Source: M3007 sp046329435
Lineage (GTDB): Bacteria; Bacteroidota; Bacteroidia; Chitinophagales; Saprospiraceae
Reading direction: 5' to 3'
Length of the DNA stretch: 64,000 nt
Assembly (NCBI GenBank): GCA_046329435.1
Contig: JAXLUR010000007.1
Coordinates: 310,001-374,000, forward strand
In this document: positions 8,596-17,372 of the stretch, piece after piece
Layout: each line of letters begins with the position of its first letter
Position numbering within the stretch: the stretch's first letter is position 1
The notes under the pieces: generated by a model
Databases searched by the model: none
The model's input: the letters and a program-made list of their open reading frames with translations, nothing else
What the model was told of the DNA's origin: nothing
Translations under genes and position numbers: made by a program

Positions 8596-9783
8596 ATGCT
8601 GATCCGGATTATTCTGCTCTTCGGTCTGACGTTTGCCGCTTTTGCCGCCCTTCGCGCGCAAACCGACACCCTGCCGCGGGTGGTGGTGGGCGCCGAACGC
8701 CTTGATCTTTACCTGCCCATGCTGGCCGGCAAACAGGTGGGGCTGGTAGTCAATCCGACGGCGCGGGTGGGGGCCACGCATTTGCTGGACACCCTGCTGG
8801 CGCGAGGGGTGTGCGTGACGCGGATTTTTGCGCCCGAACACGGTTTTCGGGGCGAAGAAGAGGCGGGCGAAGAAGTGCGCAACGGCCTCGATGTGCGCAC
8901 CGGCACGCCGGTCATCTCGCTGTACGGCCGAAAGAAAAAGCCCTCAACGACCGATCTGGCCTTTGTCGATGTGGTCATCTTCGATATTCAGGACGTCGGC
9001 GCGCGGTTTTACACCTACATCTCCACGCTTTTTTACGTGCTGGAAGCCTGTGCCGCCAACGATAAGCCGATACTGGTACTCGACCGGCCCAATCCAAACG
9101 GCCATCTCGTGGACGGCCCGCTGCTGGAGCCCGATCTCGAGTCTTTTGTAGGCATTGCGCCATTGCCCCTGGCGCATGGCTGCACGGTGGGCGAGCTGGC
9201 CCGCTATTTTACCGGCGAAGACTGGATATGGAAGGGGCCCAGGCCTTCCCTGACGGTCGTGCCCTGCCTGCATTATACCCACCATACGCCTTACGACCTG
9301 CCGGTCAAGCCCTCGCCGAACCTGCCCGACTCGCGTTCGGTGCTCTTGTACCCGTCCATTTGCCTTTTTGAAGGCACGGTGGCGAGCGTCGGGCGCGGCA
9401 CCGACACCCCTTTTCAACTCATCGGTCACCCCGATTTTCCGGTGCAGGACTTCTGTTTTATCCCTCGCTGCAACACGGGCGCCAAGTCGCCTCTTTTCGA
9501 CAACCAGCGCTGCTACGGCTACGACATGCGTGGTATTTCAATTGATTCCCTGCGTGCGCGAAGCGAACTCGATCTCCACTGGCTGCTCGATTTTTACTGC
9601 GAATACCCCGACAAGAGCCGCTTTTTTTTGAAAAATAATTTCTTCGATATGCTCGCCGGCACGCCGGAATTGCGGCGACAAATAGAACTTGGTACCTCCG
9701 AAGCCGAAATACGCGCTTCGTGGCAACCCGGACTGGATTTTTTCAAATCGGTCCGCAAACCCTATTTGTTGTACCCGGAGTGA
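8596..9783 (+). CDS. NamZ-type exo-beta-N-acetylmuramidase (DUF1343)
   Basis: 395 residues. A signal peptide (MLIRIILLFGLTFAAFAALRA, cleaved near AQ) is followed by the full DUF1343/NamZ fold: GKQVGLVVNPTA, FAPEHGFRG, TPVISLYG, DVVIFDIQDVG, RFYTYIST and LDRPNPNG. Members of this family (GH171) remove terminal N-acetylmuramic acid from peptidoglycan fragments, so the protein probably works in the periplasm in wall recycling or in digesting other bacteria. The ATG is chosen because it opens the signal peptide and lies just after a promoter -7 element; the frame is open further upstream but without signal features. No MurNAc transporter or kinase is next to it. Confidence 0.88.
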   Translation: MLIRIILLFGLTFAAFAALRAQTDTLPRVVVGAERLDLYLPMLAGKQVGLVVNPTARVGATHLLDTLLARGVCVTRIFAPEHGFRGEEEAGEEVRNGLDVRTGTPVISLYGRKKKPSTTDLAFVDVVIFDIQDVGARFYTYISTLFYVLEACAANDKPILVLDRPNPNGHLVDGPLLEPDLESFVGIAPLPLAHGCTVGELARYFTGEDWIWKGPRPSLTVVPCLHYTHHTPYDLPVKPSPNLPDSRSVLLYPSICLFEGTVASVGRGTDTPFQLIGHPDFPVQDFCFIPRCNTGAKSPLFDNQRCYGYDMRGISIDSLRARSELDLHWLLDFYCEYPDKSRFFLKNNFFDMLAGTPELRRQIELGTSEAEIRASWQPGLDFFKSVRKPYLLYPE

Positions 9784-9862
9784 GTCAGGGAGTATGCCGG
9801 ACAGGATCAAATTTGTGCATCTGGTCTGTCCTCGCCCTGGCGCCCCGTCAAAAAAAACGAGC

Positions 9863-10228
9863 ATGGCAGAGCACATCGAAACCGGCCGCCTGGGCGAGCA
9901 GCAAGCCGCGGCGCTGCTGGAAAGCAAGGGCTACCGCATTGCGGCGCGGAACTTTCGCAGCGGCCGTGGCGAGATCGATCTGATCGCCTGGAGCCCGGAA
10001 AATATCCTGGTATTTGTGGAGGTCAAAACCCGCGCCTACGACAGTTTCGGAGGACCGGAAGGCGCCGTGGCCAGTAAAAAAATGGATTTGATGGCCCGGG
10101 CCGCGGGGGTCTATATGGAGAGCATCGGGTATGAATGGGAGATCCGTTTCGATGTGATCGGCGTGGTGCTGCGCAACGGCGAATTGCGGGAAATCCGCCA
10201 CACGGAAGACGCCTTTTGGCCGCGTTGA
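9863..10228 (+). CDS. YraN family (UPF0102) endonuclease-like protein
   Basis: 121 residues, the normal family length. It shows the conserved core: GRLGEQQAAALLESKGY, RNFRSGRGEIDLIA and LVFVEVKTR, i.e. the D...ExK pattern of the PD-(D/E)XK nuclease fold (GEIDLI ... VEVKTR). The family is widespread and has suspected roles in DNA processing or uptake, not well settled. The frame is open upstream, but the ATG gives the canonical N-terminus. It lies 79 bases after namZ in the same direction. Confidence 0.88.
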   Translation: MAEHIETGRLGEQQAAALLESKGYRIAARNFRSGRGEIDLIAWSPENILVFVEVKTRAYDSFGGPEGAVASKKMDLMARAAGVYMESIGYEWEIRFDVIGVVLRNGELREIRHTEDAFWPR

Positions 10229-10337
10229 GCCTGCCAAAAACGCCCTTTGACGAAAGCAGCAGCGCAATAGGTGATTCTTGACTTGATTTTTCGGACATTC
10301 GGGCTCTTTTTTAATTCGCTCAAAACGGTTCGTACTC

Positions 10338-12191
10338 ATGTTTCGATGGTTATGCCTTTGCGGGGTGCTCCTGTACAGCTCCCTCGCGCTTCCCGCCCAA
10401 AATCTCAACACCACATTCCGCTCCAAAATGACTTTTACCGGCCAAACCCTGGCCAATATCTGGGGCTACTCGGCCGGCGGCCGCGAGTATGCCCTGCTGG
10501 GCGCCAGAAACGGCCTCATCATCGTCGATATTACCGACCCTGACAATCCCGCGCAGATCGTTCAAATCCCCGGCCCTGCCAATTTGTGGAAGGAAATCAA
10601 AACCTACTCGCACTATGCTTATGTCGTGTCGGAAGGCGGCTGGGGCGTCCAGATCATCGATTTGTCCAACCTGCCATCTCCCAACCTCGCCTACCACAGT
10701 TACAACGGCGACGGGGCGATCAACGGGCAGTTCAACAAGGCGCACGCCCTGCATATCGATACGACCAGGGGCTTTTTGTACGCACACGGCAGCAACCTGT
10801 TCAGCGGCGGTCCGGTTATTCTGAACCTGAATCCCGACCCCTATAACCCGACTTTTGCAGGGAAATACAACCAGCAAGGCTACGTACACGACGGTTACGC
10901 CGACAACGATACCTTGTATGCCGGGCACATTTATGCCGGTACATTCGCTATCGTGGATTGTACGGATAAAAACAACCCGGTCGTGCTGGCCACCCAGCAA
11001 ACGCCCAATAATTTTACCCATAACACCTGGCCGTCGGCGGATAAAAAAACCTTGTTCACTACCGACGAAACCAGCAACTCTTTCCTTGCCGCCTACGATA
11101 TTTCCGACCCGACCGACATCAAACTGCTGGATAAAATCCAGAGCAATCCCGGGTCGAGCTCGATTGTTCACAACACACACATCCTCAACCAGTTTGCTGT
11201 GACCTCCTGGTATAAGGACGGCTTTACCATCGTCGATGTCACCCGCCCGGCCAACCTCGTGCAGGTGGGCAATTACGATACCTATCCGATAGGGGGCAGC
11301 GGCTTCGACGGGTGCTGGGGGGTGTATCCATTCTTTCCTTCCGGCACCATCATTGCATCCAATATCAATGCGCAAGGCACCAGCAACGGCGAATTGTTCA
11401 TCATTACGCCCAATTACGTGCATGCCTGCTGGATCGAAGGCGTCATAACCGACGCCGCTACGGGGGCGGTGCTGTCGGGTGCGCAGGTGAGCGTTTTGGG
11501 CAGCAACCCCCTGACACAGGGGCAAAGCGCCGTGGACGGGCAGTACAAAATCGGGCAGGCCCAGGCCGGGCTGTTTACCGTACAGGTCAGTTTGTCCGGT
11601 TATCAAACCGCCAGCATACCCGTCCAGCTGGTCAATGGAGAACTGACCGCCCTGAATGTGGCGCTTTTCCCGCTCGGCGGTATCGTTATCGACGGCGAAG
11701 TTCGCCGTTTTGGCACCTCGGAGCTGGTGTCCGACGCCACGGTATGCCTTTTCAGCGACGAAAACACCTACTGCACCACGACTGATGCCTCGGGTCATTT
11801 TTCCATCTCCGATGTGCTACCCGGCGTGTACGACGTGGCTGCTTCGGCCGATACGCTGGGCATGACAATGCAGTACCGGCAGGTTTTGGCGGCCAATTCA
11901 TCCCTGGTGCTCGAATTGTACCCTTATCATCGCAGAGACGTGGCAAACCCGGGCACAACTGCAGCCGAATGCCTCGCGGCGCCCAATCCGTTTGGCATTT
12001 CGACCCGCCTGAGCTTCCATTTTTCCGGTAATACCCACGAGATCAGCGTGTTCGATGCGACCGGGAAAATGATCGAGCGCTATACGCCCGACGAAACAGG
12101 CGGGGAGATCGAGCTCGGCAAAAACTGGGCGCCCGGCGTGTATCTCGTGGGAGTTGGAGGTCAGCCGCCGCTGAAACTTGTAAAATTGTAG
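10338..12191 (+). CDS. Choice-of-anchor B family protein, T9SS-secreted (copy 1)
   Basis: 617 residues. A signal peptide (ends near LPAQN) is followed by an LVIVD-like beta-propeller region to about residue 370, with IVDITDPDNP, VQIIDLSNLP, LYAGHIY and HNTHILNQFAVTSWY, matching the choice-of-anchor B domain. Two CarboxypepD-regulatory-like beta-sandwich repeats follow (WIEGVITDAATGAVL..., IDGEVRRFGTSELV...), then a T9SS sorting domain (APNPFGISTRLSF, PGVYLVGVGG). I infer a surface protein exported by T9SS; the role of the propeller is unknown. The gene downstream is a close paralog in the same orientation, separated by a terminator, so the two arose by tandem duplication but are transcribed separately. 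Confidence 0.88.
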   Translation: MFRWLCLCGVLLYSSLALPAQNLNTTFRSKMTFTGQTLANIWGYSAGGREYALLGARNGLIIVDITDPDNPAQIVQIPGPANLWKEIKTYSHYAYVVSEGGWGVQIIDLSNLPSPNLAYHSYNGDGAINGQFNKAHALHIDTTRGFLYAHGSNLFSGGPVILNLNPDPYNPTFAGKYNQQGYVHDGYADNDTLYAGHIYAGTFAIVDCTDKNNPVVLATQQTPNNFTHNTWPSADKKTLFTTDETSNSFLAAYDISDPTDIKLLDKIQSNPGSSSIVHNTHILNQFAVTSWYKDGFTIVDVTRPANLVQVGNYDTYPIGGSGFDGCWGVYPFFPSGTIIASNINAQGTSNGELFIITPNYVHACWIEGVITDAATGAVLSGAQVSVLGSNPLTQGQSAVDGQYKIGQAQAGLFTVQVSLSGYQTASIPVQLVNGELTALNVALFPLGGIVIDGEVRRFGTSELVSDATVCLFSDENTYCTTTDASGHFSISDVLPGVYDVAASADTLGMTMQYRQVLAANSSLVLELYPYHRRDVANPGTTAAECLAAPNPFGISTRLSFHFSGNTHEISVFDATGKMIERYTPDETGGEIELGKNWAPGVYLVGVGGQPPLKLVKL

Positions 12192-12222
12192 TGAACGACT
12201 TCCCTTTCGGGGTGTAAACAGT

Positions 12223-12264
12223 GCGGAGCATCGGGCCGATAAAGCGGCCCGATGCTCCGCTTTT
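12223..12264 (+). terminator. Strong intrinsic terminator after anchor-B copy 1
   Basis: A perfect 16-bp inverted repeat (GCGGAGCATCGGGCCG and its complement) with a six-base loop, followed directly by TTTTCGTTT. Confidence 0.93.
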
Positions 12265-12358
12265 CGTTTGCAGGGTAGCGCTCGTCGAAAAAAGAATGCC
12301 GGTAGGGCAACCCTGTGCACTTATTTGCGGTCTCCTATCAAAAAAAAATCACCTGGTT

Positions 12359-14773
12359 ATGAATTCAATTTTCCGACTCGCTAGTGTCGGCCTGTTCCTG
12401 TTGTGTGGCCTGTTCGCAGCTACTGCCCAAAACCAGAACATTGCCTTCCGCTCCAAACTTACCATCCCCAACCAGACTTTGGCCAATATTTGCGGCTACG
12501 CGGCCAATGGTCACGAGTATGCCTTGCTGGGCGCTTCCAAAGGGCTCATCATTGTCGAGGTGACCAACCCCGACGCCCCGCAGCAAATTGTCCAGATACC
12601 CGGGCCCAACAACCTCTGGAAAGAAATCAAAACCTACAAACATTACGCCTATGTGACCAGCGAAGGCGGCCAGGGCGTTCAGATCGTCGATCTCAACGGC
12701 CTGCCCGGCGCCAATCTCAACTACCATCATTACACTGGCGACGGCGATATCGCGGGCGAACTGAACACCATTCACGCCCTGCACATTGACACGACCAAAG
12801 GCTTTCTGTACGCCTACGGCAGCAACCTCTTCAACGGCGGCGCCGTGGTACTCGATCTGAATGCAGACCCGTATAACCCCACCTATGCCGGCAAATTCGA
12901 CACCTACGGGTACATCCACGACGGCTGGGTCGATAACGACACCCTTTACGGCTCCCACATTTACAACGGCTTTTTCTCCATCGTGGATATGACGGACAAA
13001 AGCAACCCTGTGGCGCTCGGGCTGGAATTTACGCCCAACAGTTTTACCCATAACACCTGGATGTCGAAAGATCGGAAAGTAATATTTACGACCGATGAAG
13101 TGGATAATTCCTACCTCGGGGCCTATGATATTTCAGACCCGACCGACATCAAGTTTCTCGATAAAATTCAGGCCAACCCCGGCTCCAACGCCGTAGTGCA
13201 CAATACGCATATCCTTGAAAATTATGCTGTTACCTCCTGGTACACCGAGGGCGTCAGCATCGTGGATGTGACGGAGCCCGACAACCTGGTGCAGGTGGGC
13301 AAATACGATGTGGCGCCGGCTTTCGAGGGTGGCGGTTTCGACGGCTGCTGGGGAGTATATCCCTTCCTGCCCTCGGGCAATCTCATCGCATCCGTGATTC
13401 CCACCACCAGTTCGTCGGGCGGCGGTGAATTGTGGGTGCTTACGCCGACCTACACCCGCGCCTGCTACCTCGAAGGAGCCGTTATCGACGCCTCCACTTC
13501 CCTGCCGATCAACGGTGCAAAAGTCGAGATTCTGAACGGCGACAACATCGAAGCGGCCCTCACCAGCGTCAGCGGCCAATTCAAGACCGGTCAGGCCACC
13601 CCTCAAACGGTCGATGTCAAGATCAGCAAGCCGGGTTATACGCCGGTTACGGTTTCGGTGCCGCTGGCCGCATCGGTTACCGCCGTGATCAATGTCGCCC
13701 TCGTGCCCCTGGCAACGGTTACAGTCAGCGGTCAGGTGCTCGAAACCGGCAGCAACGCCCCTGTGGCCAATGCTGTCGTAGCGCTGAGCAGCGACGACGG
13801 GCTCCAGTTCGAAGTGGCTACCGACGGCGCCGGCCAGTTTTCCCTGTCGGGTATTTACGTGGGCCAGTACGACATGGTAGCCGGCGCCTGGGGCTATGGG
13901 TATGCCCTGAAAAACAACCAGAACGTCAATGGCAACCAACCCTATACCTTCTACCTGGCCAAAGGATACCGCGACGATTTTGCGCTCGATTACGGCTGGG
14001 AAGTCAGCGGCACCTCACCGACGGGTGTTTGGGAACGCGCCGAACCCCAGGGCATCGATGTGGGCGTCGTGCTTTGCCCGGAACATGACTTCTCCGGCGA
14101 TGTGGGCGATCAATGCTATGTCACGGGCAACGGCAACCCCGGCGTAGATGTCGATGATGTGGAAAGCGGAACCGCCATTCTGCGTTCGCCGGTGATGGAC
14201 CTGACCACCTACAGCCATCCGGTCGTGCGGGGCCTGTATTATTTCACCAGCATTACCTTCGACAACCAGTCGCTGGATTCCATCAAGTTTTACATCGAAA
14301 ACGGCACCGACGAAGCGCTGCTGGCGAGCTCGCCGGGCTTTAATTTTAACTGGCAAATCCTTAACAAACCCATCGAGCCCCTGATCCCGATCACCTCGAC
14401 CATGCGGCTCCGTATCGAATGCTTTGACAACCCCGACTATCTCGGTGCGGATTCGTACGAAGCCGTTTTCGACGATTTTAAAATCGCCGCAGGCGCAGCC
14501 AGCGCTACGCTCGAACCCTTCGAAGGCGTGCAACTCGTCGTGCGCCCCAATCCGTTCCGCGGCCAGGCCATTCTCGACTACACCACGCCCGCGGGCGGCG
14601 AGTATCAGGTCGTGGTGACCGACCTGCTGGGGCGTCAGGTGCAACAATACACGGTGGATGGCACGGGCGGGTACCTGTCTGTCGGCGCCGAATTGCGGCC
14701 GGGCGTTTATCTGGCGCGTTTGCAGCACGACGGACAAATGTCTGAACCGGTAAAACTGGTCAAAGCCGAGTAA
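12359..14773 (+). CDS. Choice-of-anchor B family protein, T9SS-secreted (copy 2, longer)
   Basis: 804 residues from the ATG that opens the signal peptide (MNSIFRLASVGLFLLCGLFA). The propeller part follows copy 1 almost block for block (GLIIVEVTNPDAP, NNLWKEIKTY, HNTHILENYAVTSWY, GGGFDGCWGVYPFLPSGN). Two CarboxypepD-regulatory-like repeats follow. It then has about 170 residues absent from copy 1 (from YRDDFALDYGWEVSG), which look like a jelly-roll/MAM-type domain with LRIECFDNPDYLG, before a T9SS sorting domain (VRPNPFRGQAILDY, PGVYLARLQ). Likely a surface protein; the extra domain may bind glycan or protein, which is inference. The frame is open further upstream across the terminator, which argues against an earlier start. 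Confidence 0.88.
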   Translation: MNSIFRLASVGLFLLCGLFAATAQNQNIAFRSKLTIPNQTLANICGYAANGHEYALLGASKGLIIVEVTNPDAPQQIVQIPGPNNLWKEIKTYKHYAYVTSEGGQGVQIVDLNGLPGANLNYHHYTGDGDIAGELNTIHALHIDTTKGFLYAYGSNLFNGGAVVLDLNADPYNPTYAGKFDTYGYIHDGWVDNDTLYGSHIYNGFFSIVDMTDKSNPVALGLEFTPNSFTHNTWMSKDRKVIFTTDEVDNSYLGAYDISDPTDIKFLDKIQANPGSNAVVHNTHILENYAVTSWYTEGVSIVDVTEPDNLVQVGKYDVAPAFEGGGFDGCWGVYPFLPSGNLIASVIPTTSSSGGGELWVLTPTYTRACYLEGAVIDASTSLPINGAKVEILNGDNIEAALTSVSGQFKTGQATPQTVDVKISKPGYTPVTVSVPLAASVTAVINVALVPLATVTVSGQVLETGSNAPVANAVVALSSDDGLQFEVATDGAGQFSLSGIYVGQYDMVAGAWGYGYALKNNQNVNGNQPYTFYLAKGYRDDFALDYGWEVSGTSPTGVWERAEPQGIDVGVVLCPEHDFSGDVGDQCYVTGNGNPGVDVDDVESGTAILRSPVMDLTTYSHPVVRGLYYFTSITFDNQSLDSIKFYIENGTDEALLASSPGFNFNWQILNKPIEPLIPITSTMRLRIECFDNPDYLGADSYEAVFDDFKIAAGAASATLEPFEGVQLVVRPNPFRGQAILDYTTPAGGEYQVVVTDLLGRQVQQYTVDGTGGYLSVGAELRPGVYLARLQHDGQMSEPVKLVKAE

Positions 14774-14797
14774 GCGCGTTTTGACAAAAAGCAATGG

Positions 14798-14845
14798 GGC
14801 GGGCAAGCTGTTTTTTCAAAAAAACGGCTTGCCCGCCGCTGTTTT
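14798..14845 (+). terminator. Intrinsic terminator after anchor-B copy 2
   Basis: GGCGGGCAAGC pairs perfectly with GCTTGCCCGCC; the inner GTTTTTT/AAAAAAAC extends the stem; GCTGTTTT follows. Confidence 0.88.
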
Positions 14846-14878
14846 GAACCGGGGCAAACAATTGAAGCCGCCAGGAAT

Positions 14879-14886
14879 TACATTTG
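14879..14886 (+). promoter_or_regulatory. Predicted -7 element directly before dapB
   Basis: TACATTTG, full TAnnTTTG match, ending six bases before the dapB ATG. A leaderless or near-leaderless transcript is expected. No good -33 element at normal spacing. Confidence 0.5.
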
Positions 14887-14892
14887 CCGGGT

Positions 14893-15612
14893 ATGAAAAT
14901 CGGACTTTTCGGCTATGGCAAAATGGGCCGTGCCATCGAACAAATAGCGCTGGCGCAAGGCCACGACATCGCCTGGCGCATCAATCGATCCAATCAGCAG
15001 GAACTGACACCCGATCTGCTCCGGCAGGCCGACGTGGCGATCGAATTTACCCGCCCCGATGCCGCATTTGACAACGTCATGCTTTGCCTGGAAAACGGCG
15101 TCCCTGTGGTCAGTGGCACTACCGGCTGGCTCGACCGGCTGCCGGCGGCCCGGGAGTTTTGTTTGCAAAACCGCGGGGCTTTGCTCTGGGCCTCCAATTT
15201 CAGCGTGGGGGTCAACCTGTTTTTTGCCCTCAACCGCTACCTCGCAACGCTCATGAATACCCGAACCGAGTATCAGCCGGCCGTGACCGAAACCCATCAC
15301 ATACACAAACTCGACGCCCCCAGCGGCACCGCCCTGACCCTCACCCAGGACATTCTGGCGCTGGTCGAACGGCTCGACGGATGGGTGTTGTCGCCGCAGG
15401 CTGCCGGCAATGAAATGGTGCCCGTCACGGCAGTCAGGGAGGGCGAGGTGCCCGGCACGCATCAGATCCGTTGGTTGGGTCCGGTCGATGAAATCACGAT
15501 CGAACACAAAGCTCACTCCCGGACCGGGTTCGCCGCCGGGGCCGTGCTGGCGGCCGAATGGCTACAAGGTCGAACGGGGGCGTTCGGGATGGGAGATGTG
15601 CTGGGCTTGTAA
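14893..15612 (+). CDS. dapB: 4-hydroxy-tetrahydrodipicolinate reductase
   Basis: 239 residues. DapB reduces 4-hydroxy-tetrahydrodipicolinate with NAD(P)H in the diaminopimelate/lysine pathway. The N-terminal nucleotide-binding motif is IGLFGYGKMGRAIEQ; VVSGTTGW and the catalytic/substrate signature ETHHIHKLDAPSGTA are intact. It is slightly short at the N-terminal domain compared with E. coli DapB, as is common in Bacteroidota. The ATG is preferred over the TTG three codons upstream because the latter overlaps the -7 element. It is convergent with lysS, which uses lysine, but no other lysine gene is present. Confidence 0.95.
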   Translation: MKIGLFGYGKMGRAIEQIALAQGHDIAWRINRSNQQELTPDLLRQADVAIEFTRPDAAFDNVMLCLENGVPVVSGTTGWLDRLPAAREFCLQNRGALLWASNFSVGVNLFFALNRYLATLMNTRTEYQPAVTETHHIHKLDAPSGTALTLTQDILALVERLDGWVLSPQAAGNEMVPVTAVREGEVPGTHQIRWLGPVDEITIEHKAHSRTGFAAGAVLAAEWLQGRTGAFGMGDVLGL

Positions 15613-15624
15613 GCCGTCAATCCG

Positions 15625-17169
15625 TTATTCCTTGACTTCCGGCCGCATTTGCGGGAAAAACAAGACTTCCTGAATGCTTGTCTGGCCTGTAAACAACATC
15701 GTCAGGCGGTCGATGCCAAAGCCGATGCCGGCCGTGGGCGGCATGCCGTATTCGAGGGCGCGCAGGAAATCGTCGTCAAGCGCCATGGCCTCCTCGTCGC
15801 CGCGGGCGGCCAGCCGCAGCTGGTCCTCAAAACGTTCGCGCTGATCGATCGGATCGTTGAGCTCGGAGTAGGCGTTGCCGACTTCCTTGCCATTGACGAA
15901 CAGTTCAAAACGTTCGACAAGCCCTGGTTTCGAGCGGTGTTTTTTGGTCAGGGGCGACATTTCCACGGGGTAGTCGATCAGGAAGGTCGGCTGGATAAGG
16001 TGGGGTTCCACTTTTTCCCCGAAAATCTCGTCGATCAGTTTGGCTTTGCCCATCGTGGCGTCGATTTCGATGCCGTTTTGGCGGCAATAGTTGCGAAGCG
16101 CGCTTTCATCGGCTGTTTCGACATTCAGGCCGGTGTATTGCCGGATGGCGTCGAACATGGTCAGCCGGGTGTAAGGGCCGGCGAAATTGATGTCGTTGTC
16201 GCCTACGCGGATGACGGCGCCGCCGTCTGGGCTGAGCGCACGTGCGACGCGTTCAAGCATTTTTTCGGTCACGTCCATCAGCCAGAAGTAGTCTTTGTAG
16301 GCCACATAAAACTCGAGCATGGTGAACTCCGGGTTGTGCGTCCGGTCCATGCCCTCGTTGCGAAACATTTTACCCATTTCATACACCCCGTCGAAGCCGC
16401 CCACGATGAGGCGCTTGAGGTACAACTCGTTGGCAATGCGCATGTAAAGCGGCATATCGAGCGTATTGTGGTGACTTTTGAACGGGCGGGCGGAGGCGCC
16501 GCCGTGAATCGGCTGGAGAATAGGCGTCTCCACTTCCAGCAGGCCGAGCTCGTCGAGGTAGGCGCGAATGGTTTTGATCAGTTTGGTGCGTTTGATGAAG
16601 GTCTCGCGCACTTCCGGATTCACCGTAAGATCGACGTAGCGCATACGGTAGCGCTGCTCCGGATCGGTAAAGGCGTCGAAGACATGCCCTTCGGCGTCGC
16701 GTTTGACGATGGGCAGGGGGCGCAGGCTTTTGGACAGCAATTTGAATTCCTGCACGTGCACCGACACTTCGCCGGTTTTGGTGCGGAAGGCAAAACCTTT
16801 TATCCCGACGTAGTCGCCCAGGTCAAGCAGTTTTTTGATGACGGTATCGAACATCTGTCCCGAGTTCTCGGGATCGCCGCCGTTGATCTCTTCGCGGCGC
16901 AGGTAAAGTTGAATGCGGCCGCTCGAATCCTGCAGGTTCATGAACAGGGCTTTGCCCGCTTCACGCATGGCCATGACGCGGCCGGCGAGGGCAACGTCCT
17001 GGTAGTTGAGGCGGTTTTTGGCGCCGTCGTCGAGCAATTCTTCCTGGTAATTGGCCACTATATCGGCGGCGTGGGCATTCACCGGATACATTTCGGCAGG
17101 GTAGGGGTCGATGCCCAGGGCTTGTAATTCCTTGAGTTTGTCGCGGCGGATGATTTCCTGTTCCGTCAT
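15625..17169 (-). CDS. lysS: Lysyl-tRNA synthetase, class II
   Basis: 514 residues. It charges tRNA-Lys with lysine in the cytoplasm. The N-terminal OB-fold anticodon-binding domain (about 55-165; VALAGRVMAMREAGKALFMNL) precedes the class II catalytic core with motif 1 around FIKRTKLIKTIRAYLDE, motif 2 MFRNEGMDRTHNPEFT and motif 3 GIGFGIDRLTMLFT. The length is a little above the bacterial norm of about 500. Twelve bases separate its end from that of dapB. A -7 element lies 43 bases upstream of the start. Confidence 0.97.
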   Translation of the reverse strand: MTEQEIIRRDKLKELQALGIDPYPAEMYPVNAHAADIVANYQEELLDDGAKNRLNYQDVALAGRVMAMREAGKALFMNLQDSSGRIQLYLRREEINGGDPENSGQMFDTVIKKLLDLGDYVGIKGFAFRTKTGEVSVHVQEFKLLSKSLRPLPIVKRDAEGHVFDAFTDPEQRYRMRYVDLTVNPEVRETFIKRTKLIKTIRAYLDELGLLEVETPILQPIHGGASARPFKSHHNTLDMPLYMRIANELYLKRLIVGGFDGVYEMGKMFRNEGMDRTHNPEFTMLEFYVAYKDYFWLMDVTEKMLERVARALSPDGGAVIRVGDNDINFAGPYTRLTMFDAIRQYTGLNVETADESALRNYCRQNGIEIDATMGKAKLIDEIFGEKVEPHLIQPTFLIDYPVEMSPLTKKHRSKPGLVERFELFVNGKEVGNAYSELNDPIDQRERFEDQLRLAARGDEEAMALDDDFLRALEYGMPPTAGIGFGIDRLTMLFTGQTSIQEVLFFPQMRPEVKE

Positions 17170-17212
17170 GGATAAAATTTTAAGTTATTCCGTATTTGTG
17201 GTTTGGGCGGCG

Positions 17213-17220
17213 CAAAAATA
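17213..17220 (-). promoter_or_regulatory. Predicted -7 element of lysS
   Basis: TATTTTTG on the minus strand, full TAnnTTTG match. ATTG on the same strand at 17244-17247, 23 bases further upstream, is a possible -33 element with rather long spacing. Confidence 0.45.
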
Positions 17221-17372
17221 GGCGTTCGGCTCGGGAAAACGGGCAATCGCGAAAAACGAGTTCCCCGCTGTGCCGAACATCTTTATTTTTTGTTAATTCC
17301 AGGAAGGTTAAATTTAGGGCTTCAAACCCGTCACCTTCTTTTTAACCCACTGAAAATCAATTTCCTCCGGAT

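Noticed and set aside
15649..17127. 492-codon plus-strand frame across lysS
   Set aside because: It mirrors the lysyl-tRNA synthetase codons; composition is His/Val/Gly-rich as expected for an antisense shadow.
14893..17169. dapB and lysS as a lysine-regulated unit with a riboswitch
   Set aside because: They are convergent, and dapB's promoter element is next to its start, leaving no room for a lysine riboswitch leader.
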